A stretch of 64,000 nucleotides of DNA from Salinithrix halophila (GCF_042650125.1 NZ_JBHSAP010000015.1:372001-436000); one strand, 5' to 3'. Positions 42,688-51,555 are shown, counted from the stretch's first letter. Notes: a model not told the origin generated them from the letters alone. Program-made: numbers and translations.

Positions 42688-43486
42688 TAAGACAGGGGTG
42701 ATGCGCCGTTTCAGCCGCTCCTCGGCCACTTATGATCAGAACGCCGCGATCCAGCGGAAAATGGGCCTGGAATTGCTGGAGGCTGTTCGCCCTGCTGCGG
42801 GTAAAGTCCGACGCATCCTTGAAATCGGGTGCGGAACCGGTTTTCTGACAGAGGCGTTACGAAGGATGTTTGCCAGTGCGGAGCTGTTGGCTGTGGACAT
42901 GGCCCCGGGCATGGTGGAGGCGGCACGGGCCCGTGTGGGTGAATATTCCGGGGTGACGTTCTTGGTGGGCGATGCGGAAGAGGTGAATTGGGCAGAGAAA
43001 GGTTCTTTTGATCTGATCATCTCCAATGCAACGGTACAGTGGTTTGCACGGCCCGAAACCACCCTCCGCCACTTGGCCGAAGCTTTGGAACCGGGCGGAT
43101 TGGCTGCCGTTTCCACCTTCGGGCCGGGCACCTTTGGAGAGTTGCACACGCTCTTTCGCGAGGTGGAGGAAGCGTGGGGGATCTCTCCATCCAGGCACGG
43201 CTTAACCCTGCGGGGGAAAGAACACTGGGAGCGCCTATTACGGGAGGCAGGATTGGTCGCTGGGGGTTCCCATGCGCACCCCTATCGATTCACCTACGGA
43301 GATTGCCGCGGATTTCTCCGTTCCGTCAGAGGGATGGGGGCCAACCATAGTGAAGGTGGGGTTTCCCCCGTCATGGCTGGTCGGATCCTCTCTGAGGTGA
43401 TGGATCGATATGACCAACGTTTCCGCGCCGGTTCCGGTGTATATGCTACCTATGAGGCGGTCTGGGTATGGGGAAAACGCGTATGA
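42680..43486 (+). CDS. bioC: Malonyl-ACP O-methyltransferase, copy 1
   Basis: Methylates malonyl-ACP to start pimelate synthesis. 268 residues; SAM motif ILEIGCGTGFLTEALRR, acidic loop VDMAPGMVEA, post motifs FDLIISNATVQWF and STFGPGTFGEL, all typical of BioC. Last gene of bioADFHC. A second bioC at 56595 follows bioB. Confidence 0.94.
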   Translation: MIDKTGVMRRFSRSSATYDQNAAIQRKMGLELLEAVRPAAGKVRRILEIGCGTGFLTEALRRMFASAELLAVDMAPGMVEAARARVGEYSGVTFLVGDAEEVNWAEKGSFDLIISNATVQWFARPETTLRHLAEALEPGGLAAVSTFGPGTFGELHTLFREVEEAWGISPSRHGLTLRGKEHWERLLREAGLVAGGSHAHPYRFTYGDCRGFLRSVRGMGANHSEGGVSPVMAGRILSEVMDRYDQRFRAGSGVYATYEAVWVWGKRV

Positions 43487-43500
43487 TGGCAAGAGCCTGT

Positions 43501-43535
43501 AAAAGCCCCTTGCACTATGTGCAAGGGGCTTTTTG
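43501..43535. terminator. Bidirectional terminator
   Basis: AAAAGCCCCTTGCA/TGCAAGGGGCTTTT between the bio operon and convergent ptsI. Confidence 0.9.
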
Positions 43536-43544
43536 GGGTTTCTA

Positions 43545-45266
43545 TCAGGACTTGAGGGGCTCTTTCGTTGCCAGTTGTCGGACCGCTTCCGGGCTTTCCT
43601 GAACCAAGGTGCGTTCGGCTAGGGTACGGGCATTATCCGTCTGCACGTTGCGAACCTCTTCTTTCACCTCGGGGATCGTCCCGGCGCTCATGGAGAGCTC
43701 ATGAAGGCCCAAGCCTACGAGAACCTCGGTCATCTTGGGATCACCGGCCAGTTCTCCGCACATACCTGCGATGATCCCTGCTTCATGAGCGGCATCGCAG
43801 GTTTTCTTCACCAGGCGGAGTACGGCTGGATGGGCCGCATCGTAGAGGGGGGCCACCAGCTCGTTACCCCGGTCGGCGGCCAGGGTATACTGGGTCAGAT
43901 CGTTGGTTCCGATACTCATGAAGTCGACTTCCTTGGCCAGGAGGTCGGCGTTGACGGCGGCGGCGGGAATTTCCACCATGATTCCGACTTTAAGGGAAGA
44001 GGCTGTTTCCACACCGTTTTGTTGCAGTTCCTGTCGGCACTCATCGAGAAGCGCTTTTGCTTCCCGTACTTCGGAGAGGTTCTCCACCATGGGGAACATT
44101 ACCCACAGGTCCCCGTGAACACCCGCCCGCAACAAGGCTTTCAGTTGGACCTTGAAGATATCCGGGTTAGCCAGGCAGAAACGGATCGCCCGGTGACCGA
44201 GGAAGGGATTTTCCTCTTTGGGAAGTTCGGCGTAAGGGAGGTCTTTGTCCCCGCCGATATCCAGCGTCCGGATGACGACAGGCTTGTCACCAAAAGCTTC
44301 CAGAACTTTACGGTAGGCGCCGTACTGTTCTTCCTCCGTCGGCCATTGGTCGTTTTCCAAGTAGAGGAATTCGGTACGGAAGAGGCCAACCCCTTCAGCC
44401 CCGTTGTGAACGGCGGCTTCCAGATCGTTCAGGCTGCCGATATTCGCAAAGACCTGGATCCGTCGACCATCGGCAGTAAAGGCATCTTCATCCGCTTTTT
44501 TCAGAGCGTCTTCCCGCAGTTTCTGCTGTCGTTCCATTTCGGAACGGGCTTCTTTTTCCGTCTGGGGATCCGGGTTTTTGATAAGGGAGCCCGCTTCTCC
44601 ATCTACGATCAGGGTGTCTCCGTCAGCGAGCTCCTCAAGGGTTTTACCCAGACCGAGAACGGCGGGGATACCCAGGGTCCTGGCCATAATGGCGGCATGG
44701 GCGGTTTTGGAGCCACGGGCGGTTACCATCCCTGCTACGCCGGGAGGAAACTGAGCTGTATCCGAAGGGGCCAGTTCCTCGGCAACGATAATGCTGCCAG
44801 GTTTCAGCATGGAGGGATCAAAGGGCTGGACTCCGGATAAGAGGAGGAGGATGCGAGTACCCACATCCCGGATGTCATCCGCACGGGCTTGCATATATTC
44901 GTCGGGAAGAGAAGCCAGCATCTGGGACATTTCATCGGTTACGTCCCGACAAACCGCTTCCGCATTCTTTTTTTGGTTGCGGATACGGTTTTTCATTTCC
45001 CCAATGTAGGCAGGATCCTCCATGAAGGAGAGGTGGGCGTCAAAAATGGCTGCCTCTTCCTCGCCGATTCGCTCAGCCGTGGTTTGGCGTAGCTGTTGGA
45101 TCTGGGCTTTGGCCTGTTGCACCACTTCTTCAAAGCGTTTTATCTCCCCGTCGGGATCGGAAACCGTTTGCGTTTCTACTTTCGGGCTTTCCTTCCGCCA
45201 CCAGACGACCTGTCCGATGGACAGACCGGGTGCGGCTCCCACTCCGTGATAACGTTCGGCGGTCAT
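43545..45266 (-). CDS. ptsI: Phosphoenolpyruvate-protein phosphotransferase (Enzyme I)
   Basis: First step of the PTS: transfers phosphate from PEP to HPr. 573 residues; active His190 in TARGSKTAHAAIM, PEP site FRTEFLYL and the C-terminal MCGELAGD motif. ATG 45266 follows GGAAGGGG; the frame to 45284 overlaps that site. It lies 26 bases after ptsH, the usual operon. Confidence 0.97.
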   Translation of the reverse strand: MTAERYHGVGAAPGLSIGQVVWWRKESPKVETQTVSDPDGEIKRFEEVVQQAKAQIQQLRQTTAERIGEEEAAIFDAHLSFMEDPAYIGEMKNRIRNQKKNAEAVCRDVTDEMSQMLASLPDEYMQARADDIRDVGTRILLLLSGVQPFDPSMLKPGSIIVAEELAPSDTAQFPPGVAGMVTARGSKTAHAAIMARTLGIPAVLGLGKTLEELADGDTLIVDGEAGSLIKNPDPQTEKEARSEMERQQKLREDALKKADEDAFTADGRRIQVFANIGSLNDLEAAVHNGAEGVGLFRTEFLYLENDQWPTEEEQYGAYRKVLEAFGDKPVVIRTLDIGGDKDLPYAELPKEENPFLGHRAIRFCLANPDIFKVQLKALLRAGVHGDLWVMFPMVENLSEVREAKALLDECRQELQQNGVETASSLKVGIMVEIPAAAVNADLLAKEVDFMSIGTNDLTQYTLAADRGNELVAPLYDAAHPAVLRLVKKTCDAAHEAGIIAGMCGELAGDPKMTEVLVGLGLHELSMSAGTIPEVKEEVRNVQTDNARTLAERTLVQESPEAVRQLATKEPLKS

Positions 45267-45292
45267 AGTACCCCTTCCTTCCATGAGGTGAT

Positions 45293-45559
45293 TTATTCGC
45301 CCAATCCGTTTTCGATCAGTTGACGCAGAGAACGGGCTGCATCGGCTGCGTCGTCCCCTTCAGCACGGATAACTAATTCATCGCCTTTTCGGACGGACAG
45401 GGACATCACACCGAGCAGACTTTTGGCGTCGGCTTGTTTATCCCCTTTAACCAGTTGGATCTGACTTTGGAACTGGCCGGCTCCTTTGACGAGAAGGGCA
45501 GCTGGACGGGCGTGCAGTCCAGTTTCATTTTGTATGGTCAATGTCTCTTCGTGTGTCAT
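45293..45559 (-). CDS. ptsH: Phosphocarrier protein HPr
   Basis: 88 residues. Active His16 in NETGLHARPAAL, regulatory Ser47 in KSLLGVMSL (HPr kinase target), so it can also act in carbon catabolite control with CcpA. Start 45559. A long leader separates it from the EIIB gene upstream. Confidence 0.97.
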   Translation of the reverse strand: MTHEETLTIQNETGLHARPAALLVKGAGQFQSQIQLVKGDKQADAKSLLGVMSLSVRKGDELVIRAEGDDAADAARSLRQLIENGLGE

Positions 45560-45822
45560 GGCGATTCCTCCATTTGTGCAATAGGATTTTTATGGATTTC
45601 CGCAGATTTTTTGGGGCGCGTCTTTCGTATCAACGAGGACGAACCCCTTTGTACAAGGGGAAACTTCCGTATCACCCTTTTACGGCAGGTGAGGAGAGAA
45701 GACCGCACTCTTTCTGCGGCCATGAGGCGGTCCTTCCTACAAACTCCATTGTAAAAAGAAAGGGAAGAGAAAAATCAAGTGGAAAACACTGAAACTTCCC
45801 AGACATGGAGTCAAAAAGGAAA
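45560..45822 (-). promoter_or_regulatory. Leader/promoter region of ptsHI
   Basis: 260 bases between the EIIB stop and ptsH. It holds a hairpin around GAACCCCTTTGTACAAGGGGAAAC (45641-45664) and a poor -35/-10 pair. No gene seen. The role of the hairpin is unknown. Confidence 0.4.
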
Positions 45823-46140
45823 TCAAGAGCAGTAAAGGGCTTTCAATGCCTGGTTCAGTACGGCACAGCCATCCATGCGGGCGAAAGCCCGGGGATCCAC
45901 TGGAACGATAGGGATGTCGGTGATCGTTTTCTCTAATTCTGTCTGAAAGTGGTGGACGTGGGGCTCCAGTAGAACCAGGTCATAATCAAGCGCTTTCTTC
46001 CTGGGCGCAGAGACAGAGGCTGGCTCGATCTGAAGCAGAATTCCTCTTTCGAAAGCGCAGGCTTGAATTCTGCGGGACAGGAAAAAAGAAGAAGTTCCCA
46101 AACTGCACAGGATGAGAAGTCGGAGTGGCCGTTCCTTCAT
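45823..46140 (-). CDS. Lone PTS EIIB, lactose/cellobiose type
   Basis: 105 residues. The N-terminal phospho-cysteine loop LLILCSLGTSSFFLSRRIQ (Cys12) and overall length match EIIB(Cel/Chb). No EIIA or EIIC of the same family is nearby, so it may be a signalling component rather than part of a permease. ATG 46140 follows GGAAGGAGG. Upstream is a good sigma-54 promoter, and next to it the LevR-type activator gene. Confidence 0.8.
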   Translation of the reverse strand: MKERPLRLLILCSLGTSSFFLSRRIQACAFERGILLQIEPASVSAPRKKALDYDLVLLEPHVHHFQTELEKTITDIPIVPVDPRAFARMDGCAVLNQALKALYCS

Positions 46141-46252
46141 CCCATGCCTCCTTCCGAGAGATAAAAGTCTTTCATACTTTGTACCGACAGGCTTCCACTC
46201 ATGCGCGGTTCTTTCCGATTATGAAAGATGAGAACCACCGATCCATATATTA

Positions 46253-46270
46253 AAGCAAATTCCATGCCAA
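46253..46270 (-). promoter_or_regulatory. Sigma-54 (-24/-12) promoter for the EIIB gene
   Basis: On the minus strand TTGGCATGGAATTTGCTT matches the consensus TTGGCACG-N4-TTGCT in all invariant positions (GG and GC). It points to the EIIB gene 113 bases downstream. Confidence 0.8.
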
Positions 46271-46306
46271 TTTAAACCCCCGCCTTTGATGACGGGGGTT
46301 TAAATT
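46269..46306 (-). terminator. Hairpin after the activator gene
   Basis: AATTTAAACCCCC/GGGGGTTTAAATT, a 13-base stem between the activator stop and the sigma-54 promoter. It overlaps the edge of the -24 element. Confidence 0.7.
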
Positions 46307-46320
46307 TCTTGGTGAACGCT

Positions 46321-46339
46321 TTTGCACACCTATTTGCAC
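46321..46339. repeat. TTTGCAC repeats upstream of the sigma-54 promoter
   Basis: TTTGCACAC (46321-46329) and TTTGCAC (46333-46339) lie about 50-85 bases upstream of the -24 element. TTTGCACAC occurs again at 49094-49102 before the activator gene. Likely binding site of the activator (inference). Confidence 0.5.
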
Positions 46340-46362
46340 GGTAGGGAGATGTTTTTACCTCC

Positions 46363-49059
46363 TTAACAGTTCTGGGGGGTATGGGAGAGGCAGGCCAATT
46401 CCGCAGCTATCTCTGGTGGAAAGACGAAGGAAAGCCGCTCTGAGAGGCGATCAAGAATTCGGTACCAGGCCTCACGGTGACGTGAGTCTCCTTCCTTGAT
46501 TTTTCCAGAAGGGGTTTCGCGGATGTGGTTTTCTCCCGTAATCCTTTCTTGCAATATCTGATCGATCTGGAGGCCAAGGTGGATCCACAGTCCGAGTTCA
46601 CGGTCCGGATCGAGAGACAGAAAGGGGCGTTCTTCGGTCATAGCTTCCTCCATTATACGGCAAAAAAGGCGTGGGTTGAGGTGGACAGCGGTTTCAGACA
46701 GTCCGGCTTCGGCTAGGGATGTAATCTCTCCGACTTGGATGGGCTGAGGCGTTTCTTCCTCCGGAGAGGGATCGGGACGCGTGGTCTCCAACAGCCTTTC
46801 GAGACGGGCCGGCCCCTCAGGTTGAAGGAGTTCCCAGGCAGGGATAAAGGGGATCCCGTTCAGTTGAGGGGCGACCGTTCCTATGACTGCAACTAACCGA
46901 TACCGATCGGCTAAATGTTCTAACAGAGGGGAGGGGCTGTTTCCTGGTTCCAGGCTGACGGAACGTACTCGGACATCGGGATGGGCGGGAAGGATACGCT
47001 CCCGGATCCAGTTTTCCAGGGTGAGGGCTGCTCCCTCGCCTGTTAGACAGACGGTAGCGATCACGCGATGGGAGTCCGGTAAACCCTGTTCCTTTTCCTT
47101 CTCCGGTCGGCTGCTTCTGCGGACAGCTTCCGTCAAAGAGGCGAGAGAGCGGCCAGGAAGCAGGGATTTGCGTCCGGCATCGATGACCATGGATAAGCTG
47201 ACATCAGACAAGGTTTCAATGGGAATTCCCGTTTCGCGGCTGACCGCTTCCCCAATGGTTGTGAGAGACCCAATATCCGTCAGCATCAGCACTCCGCTTC
47301 CTCTATTCACTCCAGACACTTTTTCCCGGATGCGCTTGAAGGCGGCATCGGGGGGATGAGTAAGGGGCATATCCACGGAATGGACCCGCTCTTCCCCCAG
47401 GAGAGCGTTGGCAACCTCTGCCATGGAACGGGCGGCGGATTCACCGTGGGCTGCCACCAGAACGGAAACTGGAGCCTCTTCTCCGAAAGCGGGAGCCGAA
47501 TTACGGGGGGAGAGAAGGAGAGCGATCAGATCGACTTCTCCATCGGATAAGGTGATGGAGAAGCGCTTTTTGACCCGATCCGCTAAAAGACAAGCTGCCT
47601 GACGGCTGGCGGACGGGAGTTTATCCGCCAAAGGAAGAGGGGGATGGTCTGGGGAGCGATCTCCTTTTATGAGTGCCTGAAGGTGAAGGCCGAGGGCGGC
47701 TAACAGATGGGGAGCCGCCTGCCCCTGGAGCGGGGGAGTGGTTTCCGCTATTGTTTCCCGAATCAGCTTCATCAGGGAATCATCGATTAGCCGGTCCTCT
47801 TCCTTCCAGGGCTTATAGGGCTTTTCCGTTTCTCGGGCCAGCTCCTCTTGGAGTTGGCGGATTTTTTCATAGGGGCTAAAGCCGCGTTCGTCCAGTTCAC
47901 GCTCCCGGCGGATCAGGGTTTCATAGAGGTTGGAAGGCCGGGATATTTCGGGGCTGGGATAGGAGTTCGGGCCAGGTTTGGTCTCTTCTGGGGTTTGGTA
48001 TTCACGAAGGGCAGCGGCTGCGGTATCAGGCAGATCTTCCCGTAGAAGAGTGACCTCCTCCTCACGACGATGGAGCCGTCGCAGAAAGGCTCGAGCACAT
48101 GCTGTCTGGATGTCGCTTTTCAACTGGCCGGTATTTCCTGGGCATTCGTAAGTAAGAAATGCTCTGCGGCATTCAGGAGTGATGGATAAAGCGGTGCCCA
48201 TCGCCTTGGATTCCCGATGGAGAAAGAGACGGAGAAGACTTTCCCGCTCTTCCGAGGTCCGCTCCCGCAGGGGAGGCAGGGCGAGCCGGACGGCGAACCG
48301 CCGGAGAAGGGTTGGAAGGAGTGCCGATTTCGGATCTTCCGTCGTCGCGCCAATCAGGATGAGAGAAACTGTACGCTCTGCTTCTGTCTCACCTAGCCTC
48401 CGGTAACGCCCCCGATCCATCAGGTGAAAGAGCATTTCCTGACCGGCGGGAGGGAGGCGGTGGATTTCATCGAGAAAAAGCATGCCTCCCGCCGCCCGTT
48501 CAACGAGGCCGGGCCTGTCTGAGGACGCTCCGGTGTAGGCACCTTTTTTCACGCCGAAGAGTTGTCCCATCAACAGATCCGGGTTATGGGCATATTCAGC
48601 ACAATTGAAGGAAATGCGGGGGGCGTCGGAGGTCAGCCGCCCCTGCTTACAGGCCAGGCGGAACAGGGTTTGGGCGAGGTGGCTCTTGCCGACACCGGTT
48701 TCTCCATGAAGCAGGAGAGGAAGTCCGTTCGGAGGGTACATCACGGCAGCCATCGCCTCCTGGAGGATGGGACCCAGGCTTCCTCCGGCCACTGAAGGAA
48801 ACTCCTCCTCCGGAACGGGTTCCTCGGGGTGGATAATGGATGGTTCATCGCGAAGCGGGCGACGGATGGCAGGAAGATAACAGACGGGCCGGCCGGGCTT
48901 TTTGACCGCGCGGCCCTGCCGGGTCAATGTGTTGAGGTAGCGGCTGACAGTGGAACGGTTAAGTCCGAGACGGTCGGCGGTTTCCTGGGCCGTCACGCCC
49001 AGGGGGTGATCCCTAGTCAAAGAGTGAAGCACCTCTTCCACTCGGTCGAGTTGTGTCAC
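46363..49059 (-). CDS. LevR/ManR-family sigma-54 activator with PRD and PTS domains
   Basis: 898 residues. Order: N-terminal helix-turn-helix (1-70); AAA+ domain (about 95-340) with Walker A HGETGVGKS (118-126), GAYTGA loop (173-178) that contacts sigma-54 and LFLDEIH Walker B; PRD1 (about 425-520); EIIA(Man)-like domain with His538 (VAAHGES); EIIB(Gat)-like loop with Cys671 (TVCLTGEG); PRD2 (about 800-898). Activity should depend on phosphorylation by HPr and a PTS EII. GTG 49059 follows CGGAGGG. Probable target is the adjacent sigma-54 promoter. Confidence 0.92.
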   Translation of the reverse strand: MTQLDRVEEVLHSLTRDHPLGVTAQETADRLGLNRSTVSRYLNTLTRQGRAVKKPGRPVCYLPAIRRPLRDEPSIIHPEEPVPEEEFPSVAGGSLGPILQEAMAAVMYPPNGLPLLLHGETGVGKSHLAQTLFRLACKQGRLTSDAPRISFNCAEYAHNPDLLMGQLFGVKKGAYTGASSDRPGLVERAAGGMLFLDEIHRLPPAGQEMLFHLMDRGRYRRLGETEAERTVSLILIGATTEDPKSALLPTLLRRFAVRLALPPLRERTSEERESLLRLFLHRESKAMGTALSITPECRRAFLTYECPGNTGQLKSDIQTACARAFLRRLHRREEEVTLLREDLPDTAAAALREYQTPEETKPGPNSYPSPEISRPSNLYETLIRRERELDERGFSPYEKIRQLQEELARETEKPYKPWKEEDRLIDDSLMKLIRETIAETTPPLQGQAAPHLLAALGLHLQALIKGDRSPDHPPLPLADKLPSASRQAACLLADRVKKRFSITLSDGEVDLIALLLSPRNSAPAFGEEAPVSVLVAAHGESAARSMAEVANALLGEERVHSVDMPLTHPPDAAFKRIREKVSGVNRGSGVLMLTDIGSLTTIGEAVSRETGIPIETLSDVSLSMVIDAGRKSLLPGRSLASLTEAVRRSSRPEKEKEQGLPDSHRVIATVCLTGEGAALTLENWIRERILPAHPDVRVRSVSLEPGNSPSPLLEHLADRYRLVAVIGTVAPQLNGIPFIPAWELLQPEGPARLERLLETTRPDPSPEEETPQPIQVGEITSLAEAGLSETAVHLNPRLFCRIMEEAMTEERPFLSLDPDRELGLWIHLGLQIDQILQERITGENHIRETPSGKIKEGDSRHREAWYRILDRLSERLSFVFPPEIAAELACLSHTPQNC

Positions 49060-49376
49060 GATCAATCCCTCCGTTTCTCTTCATCATACACACTTTGCAC
49101 ACAAATGGGGAGGGGTTGGATGTATTCGTATAGGTAATTATCACCTAATTTATATCAAGTGTTGGAAGTTATGGAGTTCGAATGAAAAGAGAGAAAGCGG
49201 GATAAACCCCATAAGATAGAGGGTTATGCTTATTTTTTGTCAGATGGACTAAAAGCAGAAAAGAACAGTGAACGGATGAATTTCCTGAAACTGTAACCTT
49301 GGCCGCCTCCAAATCTATGTTACCATGCATGTTGGTGATGGGTTTTAACAAGACCAACTATAAAAGGGAGGATTCG
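49060..49376. promoter_or_regulatory. Divergent control region of the activator and the NlpC gene
   Basis: No gene. It contains TTTGCACAC (49094-49102), the same nine bases found before the sigma-54 promoter, and an inverted repeat TAGGT-AATTATC-ACCTA (49131-49147). No clear riboswitch before the NlpC gene. Confidence 0.5.
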
Positions 49377-50201
49377 ATGTTTAAAACCAATATTTTGAAG
49401 AAAGTGGTTGTTTTTGCTGCTGCCTTTGCTTTGGTAGGAACCGCCTCTCCTCTGGCTGGTTCCGCACATGCGGCATCCAATCAGTTGAATGCCAATCAGA
49501 TGGTCCAGGATATTTTCGCCAAAGTTCTAGCGATGCAAAAAATTCAGAAATCCAACTTGCCTTCTAAGGGTGCTCAACAAACAGCTTCTGCTGATAACCA
49601 GTCTTCTGCCGGTAGTCAACAATCAGCTCCTGCTGCCGATCAGTCTTCTGCCGGTAGTCAACAATCGGCTCCTGCTGCCGATCAGTCTTCTGCCGGTAGC
49701 CAGCAATCGACTCCTGCTGCCGATCAGTCTTCTGCCGGTAGTCAGCAATCGACTCCTGCTGCCGATCAGTCTTCCGCCGGTAGTCAGCAATCGACTCCTG
49801 CTGCCGATCAGTCTTCTGACTTCGGTGACCGGATCATCGCCACCGGTGAAAAATACCTTGGCACCCCTTATAAATTTGGAGCTAAATCTGGACAAACCAA
49901 CACCTTCGACTGTTCTTCCTTTACCCAATATGTCTTCGGACAAAATGGAGTGAAATTGCCCCGAACTGCTGAGCCTCAGGCTGAAGTAGGCACGGAAGTT
50001 CCCCGCAGTCAAATGAAGAAAGGGGACCTCGTCTTCTTCAAGCTGAAGGGGCGTGAGCACTTGGGAATCGAACACGTAGGGATCTATGCCGGTAACGGTA
50101 AACTCCTTCACACTTGGGGTCCGGGCGGTGTTCGCTACGATGACATGAGCGACCGCTGGTTGGACTGGGGCTTCGTGAAAGCGACGCGTGTCCAGCCCTA
50201 A
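49377..50201 (+). CDS. Secreted NlpC/P60 peptidase with five 14-residue repeats
   Basis: 274 residues. Signal peptide (1-31, ending AGSAHA), helical linker, five tandem SSAGSQQS(A/T)PAADQ units (about 75-144) and an NlpC/P60 domain with catalytic Cys179 (FDCSSFTQYVFG) and His233 (EHVGIYAG). It would cut peptidoglycan stem peptides. The Ser/Gln/Ala-rich repeats probably act as a flexible wall spacer. ATG 49377 follows GGGAGG. A terminator follows. Confidence 0.93.
   Translation: MFKTNILKKVVVFAAAFALVGTASPLAGSAHAASNQLNANQMVQDIFAKVLAMQKIQKSNLPSKGAQQTASADNQSSAGSQQSAPAADQSSAGSQQSAPAADQSSAGSQQSTPAADQSSAGSQQSTPAADQSSAGSQQSTPAADQSSDFGDRIIATGEKYLGTPYKFGAKSGQTNTFDCSSFTQYVFGQNGVKLPRTAEPQAEVGTEVPRSQMKKGDLVFFKLKGREHLGIEHVGIYAGNGKLLHTWGPGGVRYDDMSDRWLDWGFVKATRVQP
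49599..49808 (+). repeat. Five 42-base tandem repeats inside the NlpC gene
   Basis: Five nearly identical units, each coding 14 residues. Unit differences are few, so the array probably changes copy number by slippage. Confidence 0.9.
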
Positions 50202-50231
50202 ACAAGGTGAAAAGTGAAAGAAGTCCAAACC

Positions 50232-50265
50232 AAACCCTCCTTCCCTTCTGGGACGGAGGGTTTTT
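50232..50265 (+). terminator. Terminator of the NlpC/P60 gene
   Basis: AACCCTCC(TTCCC)/GGACGGAGGGTTTTT, T-run present. Confidence 0.8.
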
Positions 50266-50376
50266 CTGTTTTCTCTCCTCCGTGAACCCAGACCAAAGGG
50301 AAGTCGGGGGCATACACTAAGGGCGACACGCCTGTTGGTTGGGGAAATAGGAGTAGAGGGGAGGAAGGATGGATCG

Positions 50377-50763
50377 ATGATACGCTGGATGTGCAAGGGG
50401 AAGATCCACCGGGCCACCGTGACCGAATCCGACCTCGATTATGAGGGGAGCATCTGCATGGATCGGGAATTAATGAAAGCGGCTGCCATCCGCCCTTATG
50501 AGATGGTTCAGGTGACCAGCTTAAGAAACGCCGCTCTATGGAGAACCTACGCGATTCCTGTTCCGGATCCCGGGAAAGTGGCGCTCAACGGTCCACCGGC
50601 CCATTTGTTTAAGCCGGGCGATCTGGTGGTCATCCTGAGTATGGCTTTGGTGGATGAGTCCCAACTATCGGGGTTGCGGCCTAGAGTGGTTTTAGTCAAC
50701 GAAGAAAATCAGATCGTCGGTTTGAAAGAGGTGGATCTCCAAGAGAAGGAATGGGATGCGTGA
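50377..50763 (+). CDS. panD: Aspartate 1-decarboxylase
   Basis: Makes beta-alanine for pantothenate. 128 residues; self-cleaving site YEGSICMD between Gly24 and Ser25, IHRATVT near the start and NGPPAHLFKPGDLVVILS. It is more divergent than usual from Bacillus PanD, and no panB or panC adjoins. ATG 50377 follows GAGGAAGGATGG. The stop overlaps the next start. Confidence 0.9.
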   Translation: MIRWMCKGKIHRATVTESDLDYEGSICMDRELMKAAAIRPYEMVQVTSLRNAALWRTYAIPVPDPGKVALNGPPAHLFKPGDLVVILSMALVDESQLSGLRPRVVLVNEENQIVGLKEVDLQEKEWDA

Positions 50764-51506
50764 TGGGGAAAAAAGGATATAAAATGGGGGTTCATCGCAC
50801 TCTGATGGGAGATGCGGCATTGGCCCCCGCGTTGCCGGAGACCCGATGGTTCAATGAAGAAAACCTGTGGGGACTTTTGGAGCGCTATCGGTCTGTTATT
50901 TTAAAACCTTCCGGAGGAACCGGAGGGTATGGCGTCATCCAGGTAACTGCACTGGGGGATGGCCGGTTGGAAGTCCGTTTTGGTCCTCGGAGACAGGTTT
51001 TTATCAACCAAAAAGCAGCCCTCACCCGCATCAAACAGGGAATGCAACACCGAACGCTATACCTGGTCCAGCAAAGGATTTCTCTCATTGAAGTGGGAGG
51101 ATGCCCGGTTGATATCCGGGTGATGGTGCAGAGGAAAAAAGGGAGCCCTTGGCAGGTAACCGGTCATCTCGCAAAAGTGGCGGGGCAAGGATATATCGTG
51201 ACAAACATCGCGCGTAGTGGGGGAAAGGTTTTACCCGTACACCGGGCTATTACGTTATCGTCGGCAAAGGGAATCTCACCGAACCGGGCCGTGCGGGATC
51301 TATGTGATACGGCTCTCCGTGCAGCCCAGCGCTTAGGTCGATTTTCTCCTCGGAGCCTGATCGCCGGTTTCGATATGGGGGTGGATCGGAAAGGGAAGGT
51401 GTGGATCATCGAAGCCAATCCCAAACCGGCCTTGTCCCTTTTCCTCAAGTTGAAGGATAAGAGCATGTACCGTCGGATTATCAGTTTTCCCCGAGGATAT
51501 GGATAA
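50763..51506 (+). CDS. YheC/YheD-type ATP-grasp protein (spore coat associated)
   Basis: 247 residues. ATP-grasp marks: VILKPSGGTGGYGVIQV, PVDIRVMVQRKKGSPW, and IAGFDMGVDRKGKVWIIEAN with metal ligands at the end. Members occur in spore formers near coat genes; substrate unknown. ATG 50763 overlaps the panD stop (TGATG); ATG 50751 would be inside panD. Confidence 0.87.
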   Translation: MGKKGYKMGVHRTLMGDAALAPALPETRWFNEENLWGLLERYRSVILKPSGGTGGYGVIQVTALGDGRLEVRFGPRRQVFINQKAALTRIKQGMQHRTLYLVQQRISLIEVGGCPVDIRVMVQRKKGSPWQVTGHLAKVAGQGYIVTNIARSGGKVLPVHRAITLSSAKGISPNRAVRDLCDTALRAAQRLGRFSPRSLIAGFDMGVDRKGKVWIIEANPKPALSLFLKLKDKSMYRRIISFPRGYG

Positions 51507-51526
51507 TTGAATGGGAATGTCTCGAT

Positions 51527-51555
51527 AACCCTTCCACAAGTGGAGGGTTGTTTGT
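51527..51555 (+). terminator. Terminator after the YheC/D gene
   Basis: AACCCTTCCAC-AAG-TGGAGGGTT followed by GTTTGTTT. Confidence 0.6.

Noticed and set aside
43701..44840. 379-codon plus-strand frame opposite ptsI
   Set aside because: It lies fully antisense to a certain gene and shows no family features; a long shadow frame in GC-rich codons.
46253..46270. Sigma-54 promoter read toward the activator gene
   Set aside because: Orientation is on the minus strand away from the activator's coding region and toward the EIIB gene.
49599..49808. Possible CRISPR-like array
   Set aside because: Direct 42-base repeats without spacers, inside a reading frame; no cas genes. The same holds for the 24-base repeats at 61207.
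49623..50417. 264-codon minus-strand frame with repeats
   Set aside because: The repeats are only the reverse of the NlpC gene's tandem array; no start context.
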